A DNA stretch of 49,787 nucleotides, taken from assembly GCA_937973965.1 (NCBI GenBank), contig CALJJQ010000098.1, positions 1 to 49,787 on the forward strand. The letters are read 5' to 3'. A program made the position numbers and the translations under genes. The stretch is from an uncultured Calothrix sp. GTDB taxonomy: Bacteria > Cyanobacteriota > Cyanobacteriia > Cyanobacteriales > Nostocaceae. Each line of letters starts with the position of its first letter. The first letter of the stretch is position 1. Of the stretch, positions 18,029 through 28,207 are shown in pieces. The notes beneath the pieces were generated by a model. It worked only from the letters and a program-made list of their open reading frames with translations, was not told where the DNA came from and did no database searches.

Positions 18029-18556
18029 AATCTGCTAAAACTAGTTGCATAACCCCTTGACCCGCATTTCTCACAAAACCCTAAAACTCACAGGGAATAG
18101 TCCGTGACGGGAGTAGTAAGTATAGGAGAAATTAGTCCGTCACTCAAGGCTTACAACTTACTCGTGAGAAATCCAGGTTGAGGGATTGTTGACTGTTGAC
18201 TCTTTCCAGGGTGTTTTGGTTAACAATAATGGGTGAATAGCCTACATGTAAGTAAGTCGTCACAAATAAACCCAATCATGTAACAGAATGTAAATAAGCG
18301 TCAAATCTTTGCGTTGGCGAAGTCTGTCCACAGGACTTATACTTTGTCTCACTACGTTCCACTCGCTTCGGACGTACATTGATTTTTTTGACGCCGACTT
18401 ACTGATGCCATTGCACTCAAATTTTGATACATTTTCTTTCCCTGCTCCCGAAAGCTTACCTAAATGTATCAACTCCAAAGTCAAACGGTATTAGAGGTAT
18501 ATGCAGGCTAATCCCGATTTACCCCTTCCCGCAAGAATCATAGAGGTTGCTAAAGA
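18029..18556. other. Spacer between purF and hisD
   Basis: No gene is seen. An inverted repeat-like segment with TTTCTCAC and GTGAGAAA spans about 18070-18170. GTTGACTGTTGAC heptamers follow at about 18187. The segment 18413-18456 is an inverted copy of 38374-38416 (GGGAGCAGGG ... AAAATGTATCAAAATTTGAG). Confidence 0.5.
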
Positions 18557-19837
18557 ATGCAAATACTGAAAACTACAGATGCCAATTTTTACACTTTATT
18601 TGATAGTTTGGTGAATGACCGTCGAGAAGCGACGGTTGATGTGAGTGGAACTGTGCGGGAAATTATCGCCGATGTGCGATCGCGTGGTGATGCGGCAGTA
18701 CGTGAATATACGGCAAAGTTTGATAAATTTGAACCAGATTCCCTCCGAGTATCAAGGGAAGCGATCGCTAGCAGTGTTGCGGCATGTGAAACCAGTGTTA
18801 TTGCAGCCCTCAAGTTAGCCGCCAGCCGCATCGCCGAATTCCACCGTCGGCAAATTCCTAGTGATATTAATTACAACGATGCCACAGGTGTAAATTTGGG
18901 TTTAACTTGGGTTCCCCTGGCAAATGTTGGTATTTATGTACCGGGTGGGAGAGCGAGTTATCCCAGTTCGGTATTAATGAATGCGATTCCCGCAAAAATT
19001 GCCGGGGTAGAGCGGATTGTGATGACTGTACCGATGCCAAGGGGAGAAATCAATCCCGCAGTATTAGCCGCAGCCGAAATTGCTGGGGTGAGGGAAATTT
19101 ACGGTATCGGTGGTGCGCAGGCGATCGCCGCATTGGCTTACGGAACAGAGGCGATCGCACCTGTGGATAAAATTGTTGGTCCCGGTAATGCCTATGTCGC
19201 AGAAGCAAAACGTCAGGTGTTTGGGACGGTGGGAATTGACAGTATTGCTGGTCCTTCGGAAATTTTGGTTGTCGCTGATGGGAAAAATAACCCGGATTGG
19301 ATCGCTTGGGATTTACTCTCCCAAGCAGAGCATGACCCGGTAGCTCAATCGATTTTAATTACCGATTCGTCGGAATTTGCTGAGGAAGTTGTAGTCGCAA
19401 TTGAACGGATTTTGACAACTTTACCAACCCAAGAAGTTGCACGTGCTAGCTGGGAAAATTACGGAGCGATTATTATTACCTCTAATCTAGAGGAAGGTAT
19501 ACCTTTACTCAATCGTTTGGCTCCGGAACACTTAGAACTTTGCGTTGACTACCCAGAGGAAATGGCGAAACAGATTCGGTGTGCGGGAAGTATGTTTTTA
19601 GGTCGGTATACTCCGGAAGCAATTGGTGATTATGTTGGTGGACCAAATCACGTTTTACCAACTTCTCGTTCTGCTCGATTTGCATCCGGTTTAAGTGCTT
19701 TTGATTTCCTCAAGCGGATTACCTATTTACAATGCGATGAATCCGCTTTACAAAAAATTGGTCATGCAGCTATTTCCTTGGCAAATGCGGAGGGTTTAGC
19801 AGCTCATGCTGGTAGTGTCGCAGTGCGGATTGGTTAA
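18557..19837 (+). CDS. hisD: Histidinol dehydrogenase
   Basis: HisD catalyses the last two NAD-dependent oxidations from histidinol to histidine and uses zinc. The 426-aa length is normal. Signature regions are IYVPGGRASYPSSVLM, VAEAKRQVFG, IDSIAGPSEI, the SQAEHDP zinc-site motif and YVGGPNHVLPTS. The ATG at 18557 is preceded by a weak AGAGG. Downstream lies the convergent 3' end of a histidine kinase only 25 bases away. The rpsT gene often found after hisD in cyanobacteria is absent here. Confidence 0.95.
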   Translation: MQILKTTDANFYTLFDSLVNDRREATVDVSGTVREIIADVRSRGDAAVREYTAKFDKFEPDSLRVSREAIASSVAACETSVIAALKLAASRIAEFHRRQIPSDINYNDATGVNLGLTWVPLANVGIYVPGGRASYPSSVLMNAIPAKIAGVERIVMTVPMPRGEINPAVLAAAEIAGVREIYGIGGAQAIAALAYGTEAIAPVDKIVGPGNAYVAEAKRQVFGTVGIDSIAGPSEILVVADGKNNPDWIAWDLLSQAEHDPVAQSILITDSSEFAEEVVVAIERILTTLPTQEVARASWENYGAIIITSNLEEGIPLLNRLAPEHLELCVDYPEEMAKQIRCAGSMFLGRYTPEAIGDYVGGPNHVLPTSRSARFASGLSAFDFLKRITYLQCDESALQKIGHAAISLANAEGLAAHAGSVAVRIG

Positions 19838-19862
19838 AAATTCAAGAGTGGAAATTATCTTT

Positions 19863-21302
19863 TTACTTTTGCCTTGACGTACTACTTTGCCGTACAGGAA
19901 TGGTGATCATAAATTCAGTTCCTTCACCGACGCGGGAAACACATTGAATCGAGCCGTGATGTCGTTCGGTGATAATTTTATAGCTAATAGATAAACCCAT
20001 CCCAGTCCCCTTACCAATCGGTTTCGTGGTGAAGAATGGATCAAATAGTTTATTTTGAATATGGCTAGGAATACCAGTACCATTATCGGCAATTATGATT
20101 TGTACCTGTTCACTATTGATAAGCTCGGTGGTAACTGTGATTTGCAGTGGTTCAGGTATATGATTTTTGTGGAAATTATTTCCTTCAGCTTCAGAGGATA
20201 GGGACTTTTCTATAGATTCTTCTAAGGCATCAATGGCATTACTAATCAAGTTCATAAATACTTGATTCAGTTGACCAGCATAACATTCTATTAATGGTAA
20301 TTCCCCATAGTTTTTGATAATTTGAATCCCGGAATGTTGATTAGATGGTTTGAGGCGATGTTCTAGAATCATCAGGGTACTATCAATACCTTCGTGGATG
20401 TTGACTGCGTTCATTTGGTCTTCGTCCATCCGCGAGAATGTCCGTAGACTTAACACTATTTCCTTAATTCTTTGAGCTCCAACTTTAATGGATGCTAAAA
20501 GTTTAGGTAAGTCGTGCATAATAAAATCCAGGTCAATCAGATTTGCTAATTCTCTGATTTCTGGAGGAGTTTCTGTGAGTAGAGCTTGATAAAGTTGAAC
20601 TATTTGTAATAAATCTTGGATATAATTATCAGCGTGATCGAGATTTCCGTAAATGAAATTAACCGGATTATTAATTTCGTGGGCTACCCCTGCAACTAAT
20701 TGTCCTAAACTGGACATTTTTTCGCTTTGAAGTAATAGGGTTTGGGTATCTTGAAGTTGCTTTAATGCTGACTGTAATTGTTGGGAATTAGCCTTTGCAT
20801 CTACTTCTAAGCGCTGACGGTCACTAACATCTTCAACCCAAGTAATTATTCCCGTCATGTTTGTCGATGGATGTTGAAAAGGATATTTGCGAAACTCAAA
20901 GTAACTTAAAACAGATGGATCTGCCCCAGAAATTGCTAATATGTAGTAGGCAAATTTATTGGTTTGAATAATTTCGCGATCGCTTGTGTATTCCCCTTGA
21001 GCAATTTCAGTCACCAGGGAAACATCAGCATCAAGTAAAATCGCCGCGTAAGCATGGTTTGATTGGCAAATTTCCAGAATTTCTGCTGCGGTTTTTCCTA
21101 AAAGGGGTTGACAATTCTCAAAACCGAAGAAATTGGCAAATGCACGATTACAACCCAGCAGGCGCTGATTTATATCTCTCCAAAATATATACTGGGGGAG
21201 ATAATCGATAATTGTTGCGGATAACAGTGCTTGATGTGGTAAATTTGACGCTTCTAGATATGCATCATTGTACTCAGAAGATTCTTTTGATTGATTTTCC
21301 AT
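19863..21302 (-). CDS. PAS-domain sensor histidine kinase (HEINNP type)
   Basis: This 479-aa soluble kinase has one PAS domain (about 28-165; DYLPQYIFWRDINQRLLGCN), a coiled coil (about 165-200), and a dimerisation domain with [20 protein letters not shown] whose His is the phosphoacceptor. The HATPase has N-box [17 protein letters not shown] and G-box GKGTGMGLSISYKI. The HEINNPVNFIYGNL class is abundant in filamentous cyanobacteria. It follows, on the same strand and 137 bases downstream, the 913-codon kinase whose kinase core is clearly similar, so the two are probable paralogues. No response regulator is adjacent. Confidence 0.88.
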   Translation of the reverse strand: MENQSKESSEYNDAYLEASNLPHQALLSATIIDYLPQYIFWRDINQRLLGCNRAFANFFGFENCQPLLGKTAAEILEICQSNHAYAAILLDADVSLVTEIAQGEYTSDREIIQTNKFAYYILAISGADPSVLSYFEFRKYPFQHPSTNMTGIITWVEDVSDRQRLEVDAKANSQQLQSALKQLQDTQTLLLQSEKMSSLGQLVAGVAHEINNPVNFIYGNLDHADNYIQDLLQIVQLYQALLTETPPEIRELANLIDLDFIMHDLPKLLASIKVGAQRIKEIVLSLRTFSRMDEDQMNAVNIHEGIDSTLMILEHRLKPSNQHSGIQIIKNYGELPLIECYAGQLNQVFMNLISNAIDALEESIEKSLSSEAEGNNFHKNHIPEPLQITVTTELINSEQVQIIIADNGTGIPSHIQNKLFDPFFTTKPIGKGTGMGLSISYKIITERHHGSIQCVSRVGEGTEFMITIPVRQSSTSRQK

Positions 21303-21439
21303 TGATTATCTGATGCTGCCAACAGAGTTGCGTAAGGACTTTATGTATATATATATACCCTAAAAATACCGTATTCCAGGATTACATAGGGAATTTTAGG
21401 GAAAAACACTCCCATCATTAAAGTCTATTTTTACTAGTT

Positions 21440-24103
21440 TTATGTCAAATTCGTAAATTTAATGGGTATTTGGATGTGGAATTCCGTTCCTTGACCAACT
21501 TGGGAAAAGCATTCTAATTGTCCTTGGTGGAGTTCGACGATGATTTGATAGCTGATGGACAAACCTAGTCCCGTACCTTTACCGACTGGTTTAGTGGTAA
21601 AAAACGGATCAAAAATTCGCGATCGCGCTTTTTCTGGAATGCCGATTCCATTATCCCTGATTTTGATCAGGATGGATGTGGTGTTTCGCTCTGTGACGAT
21701 ACTGATTTGCTTGTTGTCTTTTTTTTGCTGTAGTGCATCGATGGCATTACTGATAATATTCATAAATACTTGATTGATTTTGCCAGCGTAGCATTCCACT
21801 AGGGGTAAATCACCGTATTGTGTAATAACTTTAATTGGTGAATCTTGATCTTCGTAGAGTCTACTTTGGAGAATCATTAAAGTACTGTTGATACCTTCAT
21901 GAATATCGACAGGTTTAATTTTGGCTTCGTCAAGTCGGGAAAAACTGCGTAAGGACAAGACAATCTGACGAATGCGCTCACTACCATTTTTAATCGAAGC
22001 AAAAATTTTCGGTAAATCGGTTTTGATATATTCAAACTCAATTGACTCCGTAAATTCTTGAATTACCGGATTTGCTGTGGGAAAATACTGTTGATAAAGT
22101 TGAGTCATGAATAATAAATTATTCACATACTCTTCGACATAACAAATATTGGCATAAATAAAGTTAATCGGATTATTTATTTCATGGGCAATTCCAGCTA
22201 CCAGTTGTCCTAAGCTGGACATTTTTTCATTTTGAATTAACTGTATTTGTGTACGCTGTAATTTATCTAATGCGGTTTCTAGTTCTTGGGTGCGTAGGTG
22301 CAGTTGTTCATTGGATTTAGCTAATTCTTTAGTGCGTTCTAAAACTAATACTTCCATTTGCCCATAGGCGCTTTGGAGAGCAACTTCTGTAGCTTTGAGA
22401 CGGGTAATATCAATCACTATCCCATGCCATAAAACAGAACCATCAGCAAGTTTTTCTGGACGGGAGATACCCTGGAGCCATTTTTTTTCACCATGAGGTA
22501 AAACAATTAATAATTGAGCTTTCCAGGGATTTAGAGTTTGGGCAGATTGAATAATTGCATCAAAACATTCCTGTTGATAATCGGGATGGACATAATCGTT
22601 AATAATATTGGGGTTTTCTTGAATTTGCCTGGGAGTGAGTCCAAAAATTTCTTGACACCCGGAACTAACATAGGGAAAGGACATTACCCCATCTGGATCA
22701 AGTTGAAATTGATATAACATTCCTGGGGCGCTGTCGGCTAATTTTTGAAGTTTAGCTTCACTAGCAGCTAAGGCATTTTCGGCATGTTTTCGGGCAACAA
22801 ATTGTCCTAAAATCTTACCAATTAAGTTGAAGACATTGATAAAATTTGGAGTTGTTTGCTGCTGATGAAAACTAAATAGAGTCATCACGCCAATAATCTC
22901 TGCGCCATGAATAATGGGAAATGCCAACATCGAGCAAACTTCCCCAATATTGTTAAATTCCAGTAAATCTAAAATTTCTTGATTAACGGTATTTTCTTTG
23001 GTCTCAAAAATAGTTATGTGTTGAGATAATACTATTTTCGCTAACATTAATCCGGGAGCAAATATTATTTTTTTTACCCGTTCTACACAGTCAACCACCT
23101 GTTGTTCTAAACTATGCCAGGTCGATAAACATGATAGGTATTGAGTTTGGGGGTCTACTGACCAAAATTCCCCAAATTGCCAATCTAAATTGTGACAAAT
23201 CACCTGAATAATTTGTGGTGCTGCGGCTTCGATGGTGGCGGTTGTTGCTAAAATTTGCATTACCGCGTTCTGTACATCCACATATTGTTGGTTAATTTGC
23301 TGCTGGGTGATATCCTCGATGAACGCCAACAACCCCACTACATTACCAGCACGATCCACAAGAGGAATTTTACTGGTATCTAACCACACCTTTTGACCAG
23401 ATGCTTGATGCTGGGTTTCAAGGATATGCAACCGTGGTAAACCCGAACTAATCACTTGGCGATCGCATTCTCGATACCAATCGCTTTCCTGCTTTTGCCA
23501 AGCTAAATCATAATCAGTTTTGCCAACGATTTCCCTGGGATGCTCCAAACCAGCAGCTGTGGCAAACGCTTGGTTACAACCCAAAAAAACCGAATTACAA
23601 TCCTTCCAGCAAATCATTTGGGGAATGTTATCAATCACTAACTGAAGTAATTGCTTCGATTCAATAAATTCGGCTTCAGCTTGTTGGTATTCAATTACAC
23701 TCTGAGTCACATCACGAACCACCCCCACCACCAACCGATTTCCGTCGTCATCAACGAACAAAGAGCGTTTAGTGGTGATAAACCGACGCATTCCCTGTCC
23801 ATCGGTGACAAACCCATGACTCTCCCGAATTTTAGCTGTGAAAAATACCTCTTCGTCAGCCTCTTGAAAGATACTTGCTTCCTCTGGGAGCAAAAAATCC
23901 AACTCACACCTTCCTACCAACTCCAAGCGATCGCGTCCCAATAACTGCGCAAAGGCTTCATTGACAAATATCCAACCATGTTGACGATGTTTGACAAAAA
24001 TTCCATCGGCGATACCATTGAACAAATTTAGCCAAAAATTCGTCGATAGATTTAATTTCTCTAAGGAGTCTTGGAAACAGTCTGAAGATAGGGGATTGGT
24101 CAT
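21440..24103 (-). CDS. PAS-PAS-GAF-PAS sensor histidine kinase (HEINNP type)
   Basis: With the ATG at 24103 ([12 protein letters not shown]) the protein has 887 residues. The longer frame from 24181 adds 26 residues without domain character. Order in the longer numbering: PAS 50-165 ([18 protein letters not shown]), PAS 175-295, GAF 305-460, PAS 475-595, coiled coil, HisKA-like [20 protein letters not shown], and HATPase with [15 protein letters not shown] and [14 protein letters not shown]. No membrane segment is evident, so it senses a cytosolic signal. The PAS2 domain ([20 protein letters not shown]) is the closest match to the single PAS of the neighbouring kinase, supporting duplication with loss or gain of domains. 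Confidence 0.87.
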   Translation of the reverse strand: MTNPLSSDCFQDSLEKLNLSTNFWLNLFNGIADGIFVKHRQHGWIFVNEAFAQLLGRDRLELVGRCELDFLLPEEASIFQEADEEVFFTAKIRESHGFVTDGQGMRRFITTKRSLFVDDDGNRLVVGVVRDVTQSVIEYQQAEAEFIESKQLLQLVIDNIPQMICWKDCNSVFLGCNQAFATAAGLEHPREIVGKTDYDLAWQKQESDWYRECDRQVISSGLPRLHILETQHQASGQKVWLDTSKIPLVDRAGNVVGLLAFIEDITQQQINQQYVDVQNAVMQILATTATIEAAAPQIIQVICHNLDWQFGEFWSVDPQTQYLSCLSTWHSLEQQVVDCVERVKKIIFAPGLMLAKIVLSQHITIFETKENTVNQEILDLLEFNNIGEVCSMLAFPIIHGAEIIGVMTLFSFHQQQTTPNFINVFNLIGKILGQFVARKHAENALAASEAKLQKLADSAPGMLYQFQLDPDGVMSFPYVSSGCQEIFGLTPRQIQENPNIINDYVHPDYQQECFDAIIQSAQTLNPWKAQLLIVLPHGEKKWLQGISRPEKLADGSVLWHGIVIDITRLKATEVALQSAYGQMEVLVLERTKELAKSNEQLHLRTQELETALDKLQRTQIQLIQNEKMSSLGQLVAGIAHEINNPINFIYANICYVEEYVNNLLFMTQLYQQYFPTANPVIQEFTESIEFEYIKTDLPKIFASIKNGSERIRQIVLSLRSFSRLDEAKIKPVDIHEGINSTLMILQSRLYEDQDSPIKVITQYGDLPLVECYAGKINQVFMNIISNAIDALQQKKDNKQISIVTERNTTSILIKIRDNGIGIPEKARSRIFDPFFTTKPVGKGTGLGLSISYQIIVELHQGQLECFSQVGQGTEFHIQIPIKFTNLT

Positions 24104-24181
24104 AATATATGCACACAAGGGAAGATGCAAATAAGCTGTTATTTGGCTTATTATTCCCCAGGAGTTTCTGTTTTTTAACAA

Positions 24182-24664
24182 CAGATAATAGATATGTAAC
24201 CAAACTTTCAGCGATTTCCCTGTAATTTATGGAGGTGGGTTAAGATTCTTTATCAGTTTGTCATCAATGCCGTATATTTAATTAAATAGTTAGTATATTT
24301 TATTTCTTGATACTTGTTACATGTCTAAAATTCCAGTTGCCAATCCCAAAGTTTGTTGTATGATTTATCCCGTTGTGATGCGTATAAATATCTAAGGAAG
24401 CACAAATGAACGTCAATCTGGAAATTCCCCAGAATAAGATGCTGACAGTAAATTGTGAGGTAAACTACCGAACAGTATGTCAAAATCAAAATTGTTCCCA
24501 ATTTACACCGGGACTACTTATTTAGGTTACTGTATAAAATGGTAATTTCCAATACTAGAGTCGCTCAAAATCCAGAGTAAGTCCCATCAATCATCAAAAA
24601 TTCTCTATAATCAGAAAATTCAACGATTCGATTTGTCCAACAAACCTCTCAAATAGAAATCGCT
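24182..24664. other. Spacer upstream of the Ser/Thr kinase
   Basis: This is the AT-rich divergent region between two signalling genes. It contains one small candidate gene (24406-24525, listed separately). No repeats of the main families are seen. Confidence 0.45.
24406..24525 (+). CDS. Candidate 39-aa Cys-containing small protein
   Basis: The ATG at 24406 is preceded by AAGGAAG at 24394-24400, a good Shine-Dalgarno at a plausible distance. The product (MNVNLEIPQNKMLTVNCEVN, then YRTVCQNQNCSQF) has three cysteines in the second half. I recognise no family. A frame this short may be open by chance; the ribosome binding site is the only positive sign. It lies 140 bases upstream of the Ser/Thr kinase gene on the same strand. 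Confidence 0.3.
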   Translation: MNVNLEIPQNKMLTVNCEVNYRTVCQNQNCSQFTPGLLI

Positions 24665-26392
24665 ATGGTAGCTGCTGGTACAACCTTGCAGGGTGGTAAA
24701 TATAGCCTTGATCGCGAAATAGGGCGAGGTGGTTTCGGAATTACCTTTCAGGCCACACACCACTATCTCAATCATATAGTGGTGATTAAAACCCTGAATG
24801 AAAAATTACGACAACACCCGGATTTTCCCAAGTTTGAGCGCCAATTTCAGGACGAAGCACGACGATTAGCCACCTGTATCCATCCCCATATCGTTCGTAT
24901 CAGCGACTTTTTTGTGGAAGCGGGTCTTCCCTATATGGTGATGGAGTATATCCCTGGGGAGACCCTAGGGGAAGCCTATGTGATGGCGGGAATACCTTTA
25001 CCGGAGGCTGTTGCTACCCATTATATTCGCCAAATTGGTGCAGCTTTAGAAGTTGTCCACCAAAATGGATTACTCCATCGCGACATTAAACCTGATAATA
25101 TTATCCTACGGCGAGGAACCCAGGAAGTTGTTTTAATTGACTTCGGCATTGCCCGTGAATTCAACAGTGGAGCGCGACAAACCCATACCGGACTGGTTTC
25201 TGAAGGTTACTCACCCATCGAACAGTACCTTTCCAGCGCCCCCCGGACTCCCGCTACAGATGTTTATGGGTTAGCTGCAACACTTTATACTTTGCTCACG
25301 GCCCAAGTACCCATGCCAGCCCTGCTGCGCGATCGCGAAAAAATGCCCTCCCCCAAGGAACTCCAACCCCAACTGAGTGCCGCAGTCAATCAGGCGGTGA
25401 TGCGGGGTATGGCCATCGAAGCCAAGCACCGACCTCCAACTGTCCAGGAATGGTTGAAAATGTTACCTCCCCCTGCGCCGATACCAGAGCCAGCACGGAT
25501 TCCGACCTACGCAGTTCCCACAATTGACCTATCGGTACAACAACCACCACCTGTACCAGTGGTGAATCCTCAGCCGCAATTACCAGTTCCTCAAACCACC
25601 CAACCACTCGCAGCCAAGGTGACTAATTCCCCAGGGATGAGCAAAGGTGTCGGGGGATGGAAAGGTAGCTGGCAAAAAATTAGCGATCGCCTATTACGAC
25701 CCCAGACATTTATTGCCACTGGAGTTGCCATGTTAGCAGCAAGTGCGGGGTTTAGTGTGGTGAGAATGATGTCACCAACCTCCACACCGGTGAATACCCA
25801 AAATACCCAACCTGTTTTTGAGCAACCTACCGATACCAGCAGCGAAACCGTGGAATCTGTGGAAACTCCGGACTCCCAACCCACGGATAGCAGCAGTGAG
25901 GAGAAAACAACAACCCCTGTCACCAATAGAACCCGACGTTCTCGCATTTCTAGCGAATCTGCACCAACCAATTCCCGTATTCGCCGTCAACGTTTCCAGA
26001 ACACATCATCAACTACCAATAATAATTCTCGATCTCGTCGTCAAGTTGATAATTCCTCCAAAGACAACAATGGGACTCGTCAAGAATCTACTGCGAATCA
26101 AAACACCCCTTCCAAAGGAGCGTCTCAACTTTCGGGAACTAACAGTCGTTCCGTTTCTTCCCCACCCCAACAGTCCCCTTCTCCATCCTTGGTTGAGCGG
26201 ATTCGCAAAATTCGCGATACCCGTAATTCCCAATCCCCCGCATCTGCACCGAAAAACTCCCCACCAACTTCTGGTGCAGATAAACCCGTTACTCCTGTTC
26301 CAGATGCTCCCAAAAATAAGGATGTAGTTGTACCGACTCAAGAGGTACAAAGTAATAATAATGCTTCTGAGCAGGTGATTCCCACTGAATAA
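24665..26392 (+). CDS. Membrane-anchored serine/threonine protein kinase
   Basis: This is a Hanks-type kinase. The catalytic domain (about 12-265) has the Gly loop GRGGFGITFQA, VVIKTL lysine, HRDIKPDN catalytic loop, DFGIARE metal-binding loop and ATDVYGLAATLY. A Pro-rich linker (about 275-320) leads to one membrane segment (TFIATGVAMLAASAGFSVV, about 350-368). The last 200 residues are a low-complexity Ser/Asn/Thr/Arg-rich extracytoplasmic tail with several RTRRSR and SRSRRQ clusters and no recognised sensor domain. All catalytic residues are present, so it should be active. The ATG at 24665 starts right before the domain. A palindrome at 26426-26448 follows the gene. Confidence 0.9.
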   Translation: MVAAGTTLQGGKYSLDREIGRGGFGITFQATHHYLNHIVVIKTLNEKLRQHPDFPKFERQFQDEARRLATCIHPHIVRISDFFVEAGLPYMVMEYIPGETLGEAYVMAGIPLPEAVATHYIRQIGAALEVVHQNGLLHRDIKPDNIILRRGTQEVVLIDFGIAREFNSGARQTHTGLVSEGYSPIEQYLSSAPRTPATDVYGLAATLYTLLTAQVPMPALLRDREKMPSPKELQPQLSAAVNQAVMRGMAIEAKHRPPTVQEWLKMLPPPAPIPEPARIPTYAVPTIDLSVQQPPPVPVVNPQPQLPVPQTTQPLAAKVTNSPGMSKGVGGWKGSWQKISDRLLRPQTFIATGVAMLAASAGFSVVRMMSPTSTPVNTQNTQPVFEQPTDTSSETVESVETPDSQPTDSSSEEKTTTPVTNRTRRSRISSESAPTNSRIRRQRFQNTSSTTNNNSRSRRQVDNSSKDNNGTRQESTANQNTPSKGASQLSGTNSRSVSSPPQQSPSPSLVERIRKIRDTRNSQSPASAPKNSPPTSGADKPVTPVPDAPKNKDVVVPTQEVQSNNNASEQVIPTE

Positions 26393-26425
26393 TCGAATTT
26401 TGGATTAATATCCTAAACCGTCGTC

Positions 26426-26448
26426 GAGACGACCCATCAGGTCGTCTC
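26426..26448. repeat. Palindrome between convergent kinase and SGNH genes
   Basis: GAGACGACC and GGTCGTCTC form a perfect 9-bp stem with a 5-base centre. It is a member of the AGAGACG palindrome family and sits where a bidirectional terminator would be expected, but lacks a clean T-tract. Confidence 0.75.
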
Positions 26449-26500
26449 TACATTTGTTTGGATTAATACCCGATTCCCCACCTAGTCAAAAATCAAGTCT

Positions 26501-27586
26501 TTACATCCGTGCTTGATTGCCGACTTGAGATTTACGCATCACCGTTTCTGCTTGCTCTTTTAAGAGTTTGCGACGCTTTTGTTCGATTTGGGAGACGGCA
26601 ATTCTGGTTTCGACTTGTTGAATTGCAGCTTGCCATACTTCGTAGCCATTTTGGCTCAAGTGTAAACCGTCTGTGGTTAATTCGGGACGAAGATTACCTT
26701 CAAAATCGACAAACCAAGCATGAATATTCAGGTAACTAGCATTTTCTGCTTCGGCGATTTTGGCAATTTGCTGGTTAATTCCCCGAATGCGATGGTTGGG
26801 TATGGTGGGTAATCTGGTTGGTAGGATTGACTTGACGATGATTTGAGCTTGGGGATGGGTTTTGCGCAAGCGCTGGACAATTGATTTAATATTCTGGAGA
26901 ATTACTGTATCGGAGTGACCACGACGCAAATCGTTAACCCCAGCCATCACATAAATTGCCTCTGGACGAGTTTTGTCAAAATAGGCTAACCGCTTTAAAA
27001 TTCCCCCAGAGGTGTCTCCGGAAATCCCCTGGTTTAACCATAACTTTCCGGATGGTAACTTATGGGTAGGAAACCACAGACTTAGGGAATCTCCCACCAT
27101 CACACTTAAGCGATTGTTTCCTTGACCATCAGCGATCGCTTTTGCTTCTAGTGCTAATAGTTTCTTCCAATCTTCGTAGGTTAACTGACGGGTATTGGCT
27201 TTTTGCGCAAAATCCCCTACTCCCTCACTAATACGGGTATAAATTTGTCCATTACGCAGGGCCATCAACCTCTGCTGATAGAGTTCATATCCGGAGGCTG
27301 GTTGGCGGAAATGTGATCGCTGGTTGCCGTAACTAGTATCGTAATTGTAATTCCTCAGTAACCTTGCGGGGGTTGAATCTGGCTGGAAAGGTAAACTAAA
27401 TTCTGGAGTTGAGGATTCGGAAACGATAGAACTGGGTATATCTACAGATGTACTAATTTGTGCTTGTTGTTGTCCCGAATTTCCCGGAGATTCTAGTTGG
27501 GGAAGCAGGGATAAGCCGGGTAATGTTGATGTTGGTACAGCCATTCCCGTTAATACTCCAGCTGCCAACAGATAAGCATCCCTCAT
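26501..27586 (-). CDS. SGNH/GDSL-type hydrolase, exported or membrane-tethered
   Basis: The 361-aa protein begins with a short hydrophobic, signal-like segment (AYLLAAGVLTGMAVPTS) and a low-complexity linker. An SGNH catalytic domain (about 145-320) follows: block I VMVGDSLSLWF (Ser), block II NQGISGDTSGG (Gly), block III AGVNDLRRG (Asn), block V DGLHLSQNGY (Asp and His). Such enzymes are esterases, lipases or polysaccharide deacetylases; the substrate is not predictable. All four catalytic blocks are intact. It is convergent with the Ser/Thr kinase gene. Confidence 0.82.
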   Translation of the reverse strand: MRDAYLLAAGVLTGMAVPTSTLPGLSLLPQLESPGNSGQQQAQISTSVDIPSSIVSESSTPEFSLPFQPDSTPARLLRNYNYDTSYGNQRSHFRQPASGYELYQQRLMALRNGQIYTRISEGVGDFAQKANTRQLTYEDWKKLLALEAKAIADGQGNNRLSVMVGDSLSLWFPTHKLPSGKLWLNQGISGDTSGGILKRLAYFDKTRPEAIYVMAGVNDLRRGHSDTVILQNIKSIVQRLRKTHPQAQIIVKSILPTRLPTIPNHRIRGINQQIAKIAEAENASYLNIHAWFVDFEGNLRPELTTDGLHLSQNGYEVWQAAIQQVETRIAVSQIEQKRRKLLKEQAETVMRKSQVGNQARM

Positions 27587-27718
27587 CGTTCTCCAACTCC
27601 TCTCATGTCAATGCCTTTTCCTATAATCACGGTAATTTCCATGCCGATTCAGGAAAATTCTATGTTAAACCTGATTATTATTTTTATTTACAACATTTCG
27701 GAGTGTAAAGGGCATTAA

Positions 27719-28207
27719 TCACATTACATTCATCATCTCTTGCAATTTTGCTTCATATTTCCCATATATATCCCCCAGCTTTTTACGTGTTTCTGCCGAG
27801 AGAAACTCTTCTATGTCTGTAATTAAATTTCCCCAAGCACGTAAATCGTCCTCTGTTTGACTATAGCTCATATTTGTGAGATAAAAATCTTGCCACCAAG
27901 CCGGTGCTGTTGAACGATGCCAACGTCTGCGCCAACGTTTACGCCAACGCCAGCCATCATACAAATTGGGAGATGGCACATTGACCATCGGTGGAAAATC
28001 CGCATAACTGACAAATCTACTCACATGGCGAGCATGAACATAAACCATGTAGCGGTAACATTCAATACGTTCAATCTCCGCCACGGGGATATTAAACATG
28101 ATCGCGATCGCATCTTCACTCACAAACCGAGCGAGGGGATGCAAAATCGGTGAGCGATGGATGATTTTCGATGCACGCAATGTAGTATTTGTCAGCGTTG
28201 TAGACAT
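27719..28207 (-). CDS. Unknown 162-aa protein with a Trp/Arg-rich centre
   Basis: I do not recognise a family. The N-terminal part (FVSEDAIAIMFNIPVAEIER, then IECYRYMVYVHARHVSRFV) looks like a folded alpha/beta unit. The middle carries GWRWRKRWRRRWHR, a very basic and aromatic patch, produced by a short imperfect DNA repeat (GCGCCAACGTTTAC-like, about 27912-27950). The C-terminal part is helical and acidic (DIEEFLSAETRKKLGDIYG). No signal peptide is evident. The patch could bind nucleic acid or membranes (inference). It is a single gene with clear spacers on both sides. Confidence 0.6.
   Translation of the reverse strand: MSTTLTNTTLRASKIIHRSPILHPLARFVSEDAIAIMFNIPVAEIERIECYRYMVYVHARHVSRFVSYADFPPMVNVPSPNLYDGWRWRKRWRRRWHRSTAPAWWQDFYLTNMSYSQTEDDLRAWGNLITDIEEFLSAETRKKLGDIYGKYEAKLQEMMNVM

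Noticed and set aside
24104-24181. Longer N-terminus (26 extra residues) for the 913-codon histidine kinase
   Set aside because: The added residues lack domain character; the ATG at 24103 directly precedes the conserved start.
25386-26350. Several reverse frames opposite the Ser/Thr kinase tail
   Set aside because: They are low-complexity shadows of the Ser/Asn/Arg-rich tail.
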